Source: Streptomycetaceae bacterium | GTDB lineage: Bacteria; Actinomycetota; Actinomycetes; Nanopelagicales; Nanopelagicaceae | NCBI GenBank assembly: GCA_027486075.1 | Contig: JAIXPU010000064.1 | Span: forward strand, 1 to 5,516 | Length of the DNA stretch: 5,516 bases | Direction: 5' to 3' | Notes under the pieces: model-generated | What the model saw: only the letters and a program-made list of their open reading frames with translations | The model's database searches: none | What the model was told of the DNA's origin: nothing | Made by a program: the position numbers and the translations under genes | Shown here: positions 1 to 5,516 of the stretch, piece by piece | How the letters are laid out: each line of letters starts with the position of its first letter | How positions within the stretch are numbered: the stretch's first letter is position 1

Positions 1-219
1 CAGCCACAAGTTGCCATCCTCGGGCTTGGCGCTGTTGTAAAGCGCCCGATGGTTGTCAAGGGTGAAGATGGTGGAGAAACGATTGCAATTCGTTCAATGG
101 TCTATCTCGGTCTTTCATACGATCACCGCGTTGTCGATGGCGCAGATGCTGCTCGCTTCCTGGTCACTCTCAAAGAGCGCCTCGAAGGCGGAGCATTCGA
201 ATCTGATTTGGGTCTCTAA
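1..219 (+). CDS. 2-oxoacid dehydrogenase complex E2 component (dihydrolipoamide acyltransferase), C-terminal fragment
   Basis: Only the last 72 residues and the TAA stop are in the window; the gene begins upstream of base 1. The fragment is the end of the E2 catalytic (acyltransferase) domain. It carries the family's active-site signature DHRVVDG (fragment residues 41-47), whose His42 and Asp46 are the expected catalytic residues, preceded by the typical strand text VAILGLGAVVKRP and followed by AARFLVTLKERLE. E2 proteins move acyl groups from lipoyl-lysine to CoA as the core of the pyruvate, 2-oxoglutarate or branched-chain dehydrogenase complexes in the cytoplasm. The lipoyl and E1/E3-binding domains that could help decide the substrate are outside the window, so no symbol (sucB or dlaT) is assigned. 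The next gene starts 5 bases after the stop, which suggests co-transcription. Confidence 0.95.
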   Translation, partial: QPQVAILGLGAVVKRPMVVKGEDGGETIAIRSMVYLGLSYDHRVVDGADAARFLVTLKERLEGGAFESDLGL

Positions 220-224
220 GACAG

Positions 225-1115
225 ATGTCTTTGCCACAACGCATCGCCATTACTGGCGCCTCGGGACTTATCGGTACGGCGCTCGTTGGTCACCTCAAGA
301 GTGAAGGTCATACAGTTCAACGTTTTGTACGTCGACCAGTTGTGGCACCAGATGAAATCCAATGGGATCCCAAGACCGGATATGTCGATATCGAAGCCCT
401 TCGCGGCGTAGATGCTGTCATTCATCTTGCTGGTGTCGGAGTTGGTGACAAGCGTTGGAGTAAGAAGTACAAAGCCGAGATTCTAAATTCTCGCCTCTTA
501 GGTACAACTGCAATTGCAAAGGCAGTCACTGAGGTAAAGCCACAGGTGTTTATCTCGGCCAGCGCAATCGGCTGGTATGGCGAATCAGGCAATCGCGCAG
601 TCGTTGAGAGCGATCGCGTCGGAGATGATTTTCTCGCTGCTGTTTGTCGCGAATGGGAAGCTGCCGCTGACTTAGCTCAGGGTGTAAGAACTGTAAAAAT
701 TCGTACCGGCTTAGTGCTTGATCCAACCGGCGGCGCACTTGGCAAGATGCTTCCCCTCTTCCGCCTGGGCCTTGGTGGCAAGCTCGGTAACGGTAAGCAG
801 TGGTGGTCTTGGATCACCTTGCACGATGTCATTCGCGCAATCTCATTCCTTCTTGAAAATAAGATCGAAGGACCAGTAAATCTCACCTCACCTAATCCAG
901 TCACCAATCAAGAATTTACTTCAGCGCTTGCTCGTGCGATGCACCGTCCAGCGCTCTTTCCAGCCCCAGCTATAGGCCTCAAGATTGCACTGGGTGGTTT
1001 CTCGAGCGAAATTTTGGGCAGCAAGAAAGTTATGCCTCAAGAACTTACCAACGCTGGATTTACTTGGGATTACCCGCACATCACCAATGCGCTAACTGCG
1101 CTGATCGAAGAGTAA
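225..1115 (+). CDS. TIGR01777-family epimerase (SDR superfamily, YfcH/SDR39U1-like)
   Basis: A complete 296-residue protein, the usual length for this family. The N-terminus carries the Rossmann dinucleotide motif TGASGLIG (residues 10-17). Family landmarks follow: HLAGVGVGDKRW (67-78), the SDR-like serine segment ISASAIGWYGE (110-120), GNGKQWWSWITLHDV (188-202), and a C-terminal DUF1731-type tail from about residue 239 (HRPALFPAPAIGLKIALG, then KKVMPQELTNAGF). It is a predicted cytoplasmic NAD(P)-dependent sugar-nucleotide epimerase or reductase, but no physiological substrate is established for the family. The ATG at 225 puts the Rossmann strand at the expected distance from the start. There is no strong Shine-Dalgarno sequence, so translation is probably coupled to the E2 gene 5 bases upstream. 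The E2-epimerase pair is conserved in actinobacteria (M. tuberculosis dlaT-Rv2216, from memory). Its last 24 bases overlap the end of the converging gene. Confidence 0.93.
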   Translation: MSLPQRIAITGASGLIGTALVGHLKSEGHTVQRFVRRPVVAPDEIQWDPKTGYVDIEALRGVDAVIHLAGVGVGDKRWSKKYKAEILNSRLLGTTAIAKAVTEVKPQVFISASAIGWYGESGNRAVVESDRVGDDFLAAVCREWEAAADLAQGVRTVKIRTGLVLDPTGGALGKMLPLFRLGLGGKLGNGKQWWSWITLHDVIRAISFLLENKIEGPVNLTSPNPVTNQEFTSALARAMHRPALFPAPAIGLKIALGGFSSEILGSKKVMPQELTNAGFTWDYPHITNALTALIEE

Positions 1116-2234
1116 CTCCTCCGCTGCCAAGCGACCTGATAAGAGTGCGCCATTTTGTGAAGGCGCACTTCTGTAATCACCTGCAACATAGATGTTCTTC
1201 GCCAGCTTCGCTGAAGTTACGTGTTGAGCCCCTGGCGCAAATATCGGTAGTGATTTAGGTATTTCATACTTAGCAATCAACGACCACTCTGATGACTGCG
1301 CTCCCCAAATCAAAGCTAAATGGCGGCGCACCTCAGACTCTGACGCAAATTCGACAGTTGTTGAAGAGAGCAGAGTTTTTCCTGCCGGTGCGTACGTTGG
1401 AGCAAGGTTTGAAATCGCAATTGAATTAACCACTGGCCCACGTCTTTGCCCATCGATGAGCAAACTCTTTGAGCGTGTTAAATCCTTTGGTACTTCGTGA
1501 TACCAGGTCGTACTCGCAGCAAGTTTAGGAACGCTCGTCATATCCAATAGCTGAGCTGCTGTAGTGACATCGGTTGCAACAATGACTGGGCCTGCTAGCT
1601 CGTTAAGTGAATTGATATTGCGCCCGAGCTCGATATTTGAAACTCTCTTGGCTAGCGCTGCCGGAAGTTCACCCACACCTTGGGCAGGTACTCCTGGTTT
1701 GCCGGACACAAAGGTGCGGATAATCTCCTTGCCATTCACCGCACTCACATGAGCGGGTGAGGTGAGAAAAACTCCTGTCAGAAACGGGCGAAGTACCCTT
1801 TGATAGAGATCACCGAGGTTCTGTAACTCGTCCTCAACACTTGAGCCGCTACTGGATTTTGAATACAAATATCGCAGAAAGTTCAGCTTTGAACCGAGCG
1901 ATCCCGTCTTCGAAGAGAGAGCTGAGAAAAGATATTTTCTAGGATCTCCAAGAACTATTCGAGCCTGCCCTAACGAAACTTCTACCGCCCGGGGCGCTGC
2001 AATAAAGCTCACTTCGTTCATAACCTTCAGCCTTTTCAGCTCTGGATACTGTGAGTTAATCAGTTGAAAACCTCGATCGAGAGTGAAGCCATCGATGAGA
2101 TCGGTTGCTACTCGTCCTCCAACGCGATCGCTGGCCTCAATCACTCGAACCGGGCACCCTGCATCTTGCAAAGTAAGTGCAGCGCTTAACCCGGCAAGTC
2201 CTGCACCAATTACTGTTACTTCTTTATCGAGCAT
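1092..2234 (-). CDS. FAD-dependent amine-oxidase-like oxidoreductase
   Basis: A 380-residue flavoprotein of the amino-oxidase/phytoene-desaturase-like superfamily (Pfam Amino_oxidase type). The N-terminal FAD-binding fold shows VIGAGLAGLSAAL (residues 8-20, GxGxxG), the acidic end of strand 2 at VIEA (31-34), and the characteristic DRVGGRV (36-42). The central text GFTLDRGFQLINSQYPEL (49-66) and RPFLTGVFLTSP (149-160) matches a bacterial and plant subgroup annotated only as FAD-dependent or amine oxidase. The C-terminal FAD contact is NIYVAGDYRSAPSQNGALLSG (347-367). No transmembrane segment or signal peptide is evident, so it is probably cytoplasmic or membrane-associated. Substrate is unknown: a polyene, amine or porphyrinogen cannot be distinguished. 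The ATG at 2234 lies 11 bases inside the end of the preceding gene with only a weak GAG-type ribosome site, so translational coupling is likely. It ends with TAG, overlapping the epimerase gene tail to tail. Confidence 0.88.
   Translation of the reverse strand: MLDKEVTVIGAGLAGLSAALTLQDAGCPVRVIEASDRVGGRVATDLIDGFTLDRGFQLINSQYPELKRLKVMNEVSFIAAPRAVEVSLGQARIVLGDPRKYLFSALSSKTGSLGSKLNFLRYLYSKSSSGSSVEDELQNLGDLYQRVLRPFLTGVFLTSPAHVSAVNGKEIIRTFVSGKPGVPAQGVGELPAALAKRVSNIELGRNINSLNELAGPVIVATDVTTAAQLLDMTSVPKLAASTTWYHEVPKDLTRSKSLLIDGQRRGPVVNSIAISNLAPTYAPAGKTLLSSTTVEFASESEVRRHLALIWGAQSSEWSLIAKYEIPKSLPIFAPGAQHVTSAKLAKNIYVAGDYRSAPSQNGALLSGRLAAEELLFDQRS
1144..1169 (+). terminator. Candidate hairpin terminator for the E2-epimerase transcript (no T-tract)
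   Basis: AGTGCGCC at 1144-1151 pairs perfectly with GGCGCACT at 1162-1169 across a 10-base loop, starting 28 bases after the epimerase stop codon. There is no run of T after it on the + strand, so it is not a classical intrinsic terminator; GC-rich stems without T-tracts are often proposed as terminators in actinobacteria. It lies within the opposite-strand gene, in codons for the conserved C-terminal FAD-binding segment (residues SAP and GAL around 357-364), so the repeat may simply reflect codon choice there. Confidence 0.3.
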
Positions 2235-3231
2235 TTATTTCTCGAGCTCTATCAATTATCTTGGCAACTGCTAAAACCTCTTCTTGCGAAATGGGCCAGG
2301 CAGCGCCATCGGTGAGCGCTGCTTTCACAGCGAGATAGAAGGCTCCATAGTTGCCAGAAACTCCGGTGATCTCTTCCTTTGCATCACCTTTGTAGATAAA
2401 TGCACGAGATGCTGTAGGCACCTTCCAAGTTCCGCCCTCAGGAAATTCACCCGCCCGCAAAAGAGCTTCTTGCGGATCTAAATCTTCGATAACAAGTGCG
2501 CCCTCTGTACCCATTAGTCGAATGCGCGGACCGGGGTTACCGGCGATTGCACTAGCTGAAAGATAGGAATCGACTCCTGAATCGTGCTTTAAAGTCAGAA
2601 CTACATCATCTTCAGAGTTGCCACGAATACTGCGGATATGTGCGCTACCTAGTTGGGCTGGCCCAAACCAGTCGAGTGCAGTCGAGATTAAGTGGGTCTG
2701 GAGATCAAGGAGTAAGCCACCGCCATTTTCAGGGCTCTCATTTTCGCGCCACGACGCTGGATTTAACTGGGGACGAAAACGTTCAAAGCGAGAATCCAAT
2801 CGGAAAGGTTTACCAATCAATCCCTGAGTAAGCACTCTCTTAATCGTTAGCGCATCGCTATCCCAGATTCTGTTGTAGAAAACTGTGACCGGCACTCCAG
2901 CTTTGTCAGCTGCCGTAAAGATTGTCTGCGTCTCAGCCAACGTTCGCGCTGCTGGTTTATCTATGACAACGGGGATGCCAGCGCCGATTGCAGCTAACGC
3001 CTGTTCAGCATGGGCTTTATTAGCAGTGGCAATCACAACAAGATCTAACTCTTGGTGCAAAAGATCGGCGAAATTTTCAACGATCTTTACCAGCGGAAAA
3101 TCTTCTTTCGCTTGACGCGCGCGAGTGGAGTTTGTGGTCAGAATTGCAGCTACTTCAAAGTCAGCACCTTTGAGCAAGGGGCCATGAAATGAACGACCTG
3201 CTAGGCCATACCCTGCAATTCCAACGCGCAT
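2224..3231 (-). CDS. Gfo/Idh/MocA-family NAD(P)-dependent oxidoreductase (YdgJ/IolW-like)
   Basis: A complete 335-residue cytoplasmic dehydrogenase. The N-terminal Rossmann domain (about 1-120) opens with GIAGYGLAGRSFHGPLL (4-20). It continues with VVIATANKAHAEQA (65-78) and the family's nicotinamide-proximal lysine motif in the form DKP (91-93, Lys92) rather than the commoner EKP. FYNRIWDSD (118-126) and GGGLLLDLQTHLI (170-182), with the conserved Asp176 and His180 expected in the active site, mark the C-terminal alpha/beta domain. These features resemble the YdgJ/IolW group, some of which oxidise or reduce inositols; others act on different sugars or polyols, so the substrate is not assigned. 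The ATG at 3231 begins directly before the Rossmann strand. It lies 6 bases after the MMPL stop without a clear Shine-Dalgarno sequence, and its own end overlaps the next start by 11 bases, placing it in the middle of a tight operon. Confidence 0.92.
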   Translation of the reverse strand: MRVGIAGYGLAGRSFHGPLLKGADFEVAAILTTNSTRARQAKEDFPLVKIVENFADLLHQELDLVVIATANKAHAEQALAAIGAGIPVVIDKPAARTLAETQTIFTAADKAGVPVTVFYNRIWDSDALTIKRVLTQGLIGKPFRLDSRFERFRPQLNPASWRENESPENGGGLLLDLQTHLISTALDWFGPAQLGSAHIRSIRGNSEDDVVLTLKHDSGVDSYLSASAIAGNPGPRIRLMGTEGALVIEDLDPQEALLRAGEFPEGGTWKVPTASRAFIYKGDAKEEITGVSGNYGAFYLAVKAALTDGAAWPISQEEVLAVAKIIDRAREINAR

Positions 3232-3237
3232 GTCAGG

Positions 3238-5391
3238 CTACTTATTCTGTAATTTGGAAGGCCACCAAATCTTTGGACCGATCTCATGCACGAGAGCTGG
3301 AACCAAAATGGAGCGGACGATAATGGTGTCGAGAAGCACGCCAAATGCCACAGCGAAACCAAGTTGAGCAAGCGGAACGAGTGGCAAGAGACCTAACACT
3401 GCAAAAGTGGCCGCCAACACGATACCTGCAGATGTGATGACAGCACCGGTAACGGTGAGTCCTTTGATGACACCGGCACGAGTACCAATTTTGATTGACT
3501 CTTCACGCACTCTTGTCATCAAGAAGATGTTGTAATCGATACCCAATGCAACAAGGAAGATGAAGGCGAAGAGTGGGAACGAGGTATCGCCGCCAGCAAA
3601 ACCAAAGATGTGATTGAAGACCAGCGCACAGACTCCTAGCGTTGCAAAGTATGAGAGCACCACAGTTCCAAGGAGCAGCGCTGCGCTGAGAATGCTTCGT
3701 AGCAGCACGCCAAGAATGATGGTGATAACAAAAAGAATGATGGGAATAATCAACTTGTTATCACGGTCATTAGCCTTTCGAATATCGAAAGAGACCGCAC
3801 TAGTACCGCCCACAAGAGCCGTTGGGTCGGCCTCCTTGGCCAGTTCACGAATACGAGGAATGTCATTAGAAGCTTCCACGCTATCTGGAGCTTTATCTAG
3901 GGTGACATTAAGAATTGCTTTGCCATTAACAACTTTAACTGGAGGCGCTGGTTGGCCAGGTGCTGCAAATCCGTCGAGCGCTGGGACAACAGTTGTTACA
4001 CCGGGCGCATTCTGAACCGCAGCAGTAACGGCGCCGATTCTATCGACGTTAACAACAATCTGAGTTGGATCTCCTTCTCCCCCTGGGAAGTGAGTGACCA
4101 ACAACTTCTGTCCAACGACTGATTCAGGATTGGTTGTAAAGGTATCGACAGTTCCAATTCCATCTGCCTTAAGCGTTGTTGAAGTAAAGGCAAAACCAAG
4201 GAGTACGACACCAGAAATAACCCACGCCTTTCGGGGATTACGTCCGATTGTGTTTCCCACCTTGGCCCACGTCCCTGAAAGCACATGATCATCACCATCA
4301 AATTCAGGGCGACGAGGCCAGAAAATCCAACGTCCAAAAACCAATAGAAATGCTGGTAGCAATGTCAAAATCGTGAACATAGAGCAGACAATGCCAATTG
4401 CACCGACAGGTCCGAGCCCTGCTGTATTGGTCAACTGGCTGAAGAGAAGAATCAGCAGCGAGATAGATACAGTGGAACCGGATGCGACGATTGGTTCCCA
4501 TACGCCTTTGTAAGCCGCGCGCATCGCATCAAAACGATTCTCATGCAGGTGAAGTTCTTCTCGATAGCGCGCTATCAAAAGAAGGGCGTAATCCGTTGCG
4601 GCACCGATTACAAGAACTGAGAGGATTCCTTGCGATTGCCCATCCACATCGATGATGTCATTTTTCGCAAGCAAGTAGACGATTCCACCCGCCAGCGTCA
4701 AAGCAAAGAGCGCCGATAGAAGTGGAATAATCCATAAAATCGGCGAACGGTAGACAACAATCAAAATTACCGCAACTACCGAAAGTGTTGTGAGAAGAAG
4801 AGTCGAATCAATAGAGCCAAAGGCGCCAAAGAGATCGCCGAGCAATCCGCCGGGACCAGTCACGTATGGCGTTAAATTATTTGCCTTTGCAATGGGCGCA
4901 ATATCTTCACGAATTGCTTCAACAATCGCAGGTAATACCGGTTCATCATTGGGCAAGACTTCGCCAATCGCATTTCCATCTAGTGGAATATTGGCCAAAA
5001 TCGCCTTGCCATCTTCTGAAGGAAATGCCGAGATTCTCTGACCTGGTGCAACAAAATCTGAAATCTTGGCATCTGTACCTGCAAGGGTTAGCGAGGCAAT
5101 CTTGTCGAGATGGCCATTAACTGCAGCAAGAGCTGCTGGGGTTGCTGCGCCCTCAAAGAGAACTAAGGTCGGAAAACTAAATGAGTCTTTACCTGAGAAA
5201 GTCTGGATTACTTCAGATGCCTGTGTCGCCTCTGCGCCCTTTGGTAAGAATGATGAGTTGTTATTTTCTTGTACTGAAGAGAGCTTGCCAAAGAGAGGCC
5301 CGAATACTCCTGTGAGTACAAACCAGAAGATGACCATCAACATGGCTAAGGCATATGGCTTGCGGTGATTGCGAGTAGTGATTGTCGACAC
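3238..5391 (-). CDS. MMPL/RND-family membrane transporter (YdfJ-type)
   Basis: With the GTG start at 5391 the protein has 717 residues, normal for MMPL/YdfJ exporters. It has the RND duplicate layout: one membrane helix near the N-terminus (about 13-35), an extracytoplasmic loop (about 36-195), five more helices (about 196-352), a short cytoplasmic linker, helix 7 (about 389-404), a second loop (about 405-545), then five helices to about 698. Each half has the Asp-Tyr pair of proton relay in MmpL proteins: GAATDYALLLIARYRE (Asp267-Tyr268) and ALGIDYNIFLMTRVRE (Asp619-Tyr620). It has no large C-terminal cytoplasmic domain. MMPL proteins export lipids or hydrophobic compounds using proton motive force; the substrate here is unknown. 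The frame stays open upstream to a TTG at 5487, but those 32 residues look non-family. The GTG has GAAAGG 10 bases upstream and is followed by the basic stretch TTRNHRK before helix 1. It is the first gene of the operon. Confidence 0.92.
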   Translation of the reverse strand: MSTITTRNHRKPYALAMLMVIFWFVLTGVFGPLFGKLSSVQENNNSSFLPKGAEATQASEVIQTFSGKDSFSFPTLVLFEGAATPAALAAVNGHLDKIASLTLAGTDAKISDFVAPGQRISAFPSEDGKAILANIPLDGNAIGEVLPNDEPVLPAIVEAIREDIAPIAKANNLTPYVTGPGGLLGDLFGAFGSIDSTLLLTTLSVVAVILIVVYRSPILWIIPLLSALFALTLAGGIVYLLAKNDIIDVDGQSQGILSVLVIGAATDYALLLIARYREELHLHENRFDAMRAAYKGVWEPIVASGSTVSISLLILLFSQLTNTAGLGPVGAIGIVCSMFTILTLLPAFLLVFGRWIFWPRRPEFDGDDHVLSGTWAKVGNTIGRNPRKAWVISGVVLLGFAFTSTTLKADGIGTVDTFTTNPESVVGQKLLVTHFPGGEGDPTQIVVNVDRIGAVTAAVQNAPGVTTVVPALDGFAAPGQPAPPVKVVNGKAILNVTLDKAPDSVEASNDIPRIRELAKEADPTALVGGTSAVSFDIRKANDRDNKLIIPIILFVITIILGVLLRSILSAALLLGTVVLSYFATLGVCALVFNHIFGFAGGDTSFPLFAFIFLVALGIDYNIFLMTRVREESIKIGTRAGVIKGLTVTGAVITSAGIVLAATFAVLGLLPLVPLAQLGFAVAFGVLLDTIIVRSILVPALVHEIGPKIWWPSKLQNK

Positions 5392-5401
5392 GATGCAGAG
5401 G

Positions 5402-5407
5402 CCTTTC
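5402..5407 (-). promoter_or_regulatory. Ribosome binding site supporting the GTG start of the MMPL gene
   Basis: On the - strand the sequence reads GAAAGG, then 10 bases, then GTG at 5391. This is a usable though slightly long-spaced Shine-Dalgarno match. It favours the 717-residue start over the upstream in-frame TTG at 5487. Confidence 0.45.
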
Positions 5408-5414
5408 GGGCTAT

Positions 5415-5442
5415 AGATTATGCGTAATTCGCTAGAGCCCAA
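5415..5442 (-). promoter_or_regulatory. Candidate promoter of the MMPL-Gfo/Idh-amine oxidase operon
   Basis: On the - strand, CATAAT (5422-5417) matches the sigma-70-type -10 consensus at five of six positions; the overlapping TAATCT (5420-5415) is a second option. TTGGGC (5442-5437) is a weak -35 element, 14 bases from CATAAT or 16 from TAATCT. Transcription starting near 5408-5410 would leave a leader of under 20 bases before the GTG at 5391. That position would also make the upstream extended reading frame untranscribed. The assignment is by eye and the -35 is poor. Confidence 0.35.
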
Positions 5443-5457
5443 GCCTACCTTTAGGCT
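5442..5457. promoter_or_regulatory. Perfect 6-bp-arm inverted repeat upstream of the operon promoter (candidate operator)
   Basis: AGCCTA (5442-5447), a 4-base spacer CCTT, and TAGGCT (5452-5457) form a perfect inverted repeat that abuts the putative -35 element. It could be the operator of a dimeric regulator. Alternatively it could be a small hairpin ending a transcript that enters from beyond the right edge, although no T-tract follows it on either strand. Confidence 0.3.
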
Positions 5458-5516
5458 GTACCCGTGCCCCTTCTTAGCGCAGCCCAAAATGGAGTTGTTT
5501 CACATACTCCGCTTGC
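5458..5516. other. Right-edge region without an assigned gene
   Basis: I see no supported gene in these bases. A short inverted repeat, GGAGT (5491-5495) and ACTCC (5506-5510), is present, and an ATG at 5489 on the + strand opens a frame that runs off the edge (MELFHILRL). Nothing shows whether that is a divergent gene start. AGCCCAA occurs twice on the + strand, at 5436-5442 and 5481-5487, 45 bases apart. Confidence 0.3.

Noticed and set aside
53..304. 83-codon + strand open frame across the E2-epimerase junction
   Set aside because: It overlaps the end of the E2 gene and the start of the epimerase gene in a different frame, and both of those have clear family motifs.
2224..2234. 11-base overlap between the Gfo/Idh and amine-oxidase-like genes as a possible frameshift or fusion
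   Set aside because: Both proteins are complete, with normal termini and their own start and stop; this is an ordinary coupled overlap within an operon.
2959..2967. DKP instead of EKP in the Gfo/Idh lysine motif as evidence of lost activity
   Set aside because: The catalytically important Lys is kept, and Asp at the first position occurs in the YdgJ-like group, so this is subfamily variation.
3614..4015. 133-codon open frame on the + strand antisense to the MMPL gene
   Set aside because: It lies wholly within a well-supported MMPL coding region and shows no domain motif or ribosome site; its Ser/Thr/Arg-rich text is typical of an antisense shadow.
3996..4337. 113-codon open frame on the - strand in another frame of the MMPL gene
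   Set aside because: It overlaps the MMPL reading frame, which continues undisturbed through this stretch, so it is neither a separate gene nor a frameshift product.
5489..5516. Possible start of a divergent + strand gene at the ATG at 5489
   Set aside because: Only nine codons are visible, with no good ribosome site (CAGCCCAAA precedes the ATG), so it cannot be supported.

Overview
The window looks like a chromosomal segment of an actinobacterium with a moderate GC content (roughly half by eye). A free-living, possibly freshwater, small-genome lineage would fit, but this is an inference from gene order and base composition, not from any marker gene. The clearest taxonomic clue is the pair at the left end: a 2-oxoacid dehydrogenase E2 gene followed closely by a TIGR01777-type epimerase gene. 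From memory, Mycobacterium tuberculosis has the same pair (dlaT-Rv2216), there followed by lipB and lipA.

Layout. Bases 1-219 hold the 3' end of the E2 acyltransferase gene on the + strand. Five bases later begins a complete 296-codon SDR-type epimerase gene (225-1115, +). The rest of the window is on the - strand: a three-gene cluster read right to left, with an MMPL/RND-type membrane transporter (3238-5391), a Gfo/Idh/MocA-family oxidoreductase (2224-3231) and an FAD-dependent amine-oxidase-like oxidoreductase (1092-2234). These genes are separated by 6 bases and then overlap by 11 bases, so they are very probably one operon. Their promoter is probably in 5392-5516, where a -10-like element, a weak -35-like element and a 6-bp-arm dyad lie just upstream of a GTG start.

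The two transcription units converge. The last 24 bases of the epimerase gene and of the amine-oxidase-like gene overlap on opposite strands, leaving no intergenic space for a terminator. A perfect 8-bp stem lies 28 bases past the epimerase stop, inside the opposite gene, and is the best candidate for ending the + transcript.

How the genes may work together. The E2 gene belongs to central metabolism (pyruvate or 2-oxoglutarate dehydrogenase complex) and the epimerase is its habitual but functionally unassigned neighbour. The - strand cluster combines two cytoplasmic redox enzymes with a lipid-type exporter. A pathway that makes and exports a lipid, isoprenoid or polyol-linked compound is conceivable, but no substrate can be read from the sequence. 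I see no RNA genes, mobile elements, CRISPR arrays or clear signs of recent transfer. Apart from the short right-end region the window is densely coding, and I do not see a convincing novel system; the most useful points are the start-site correction, the dyad at the promoter, the converging overlap and the synteny break.
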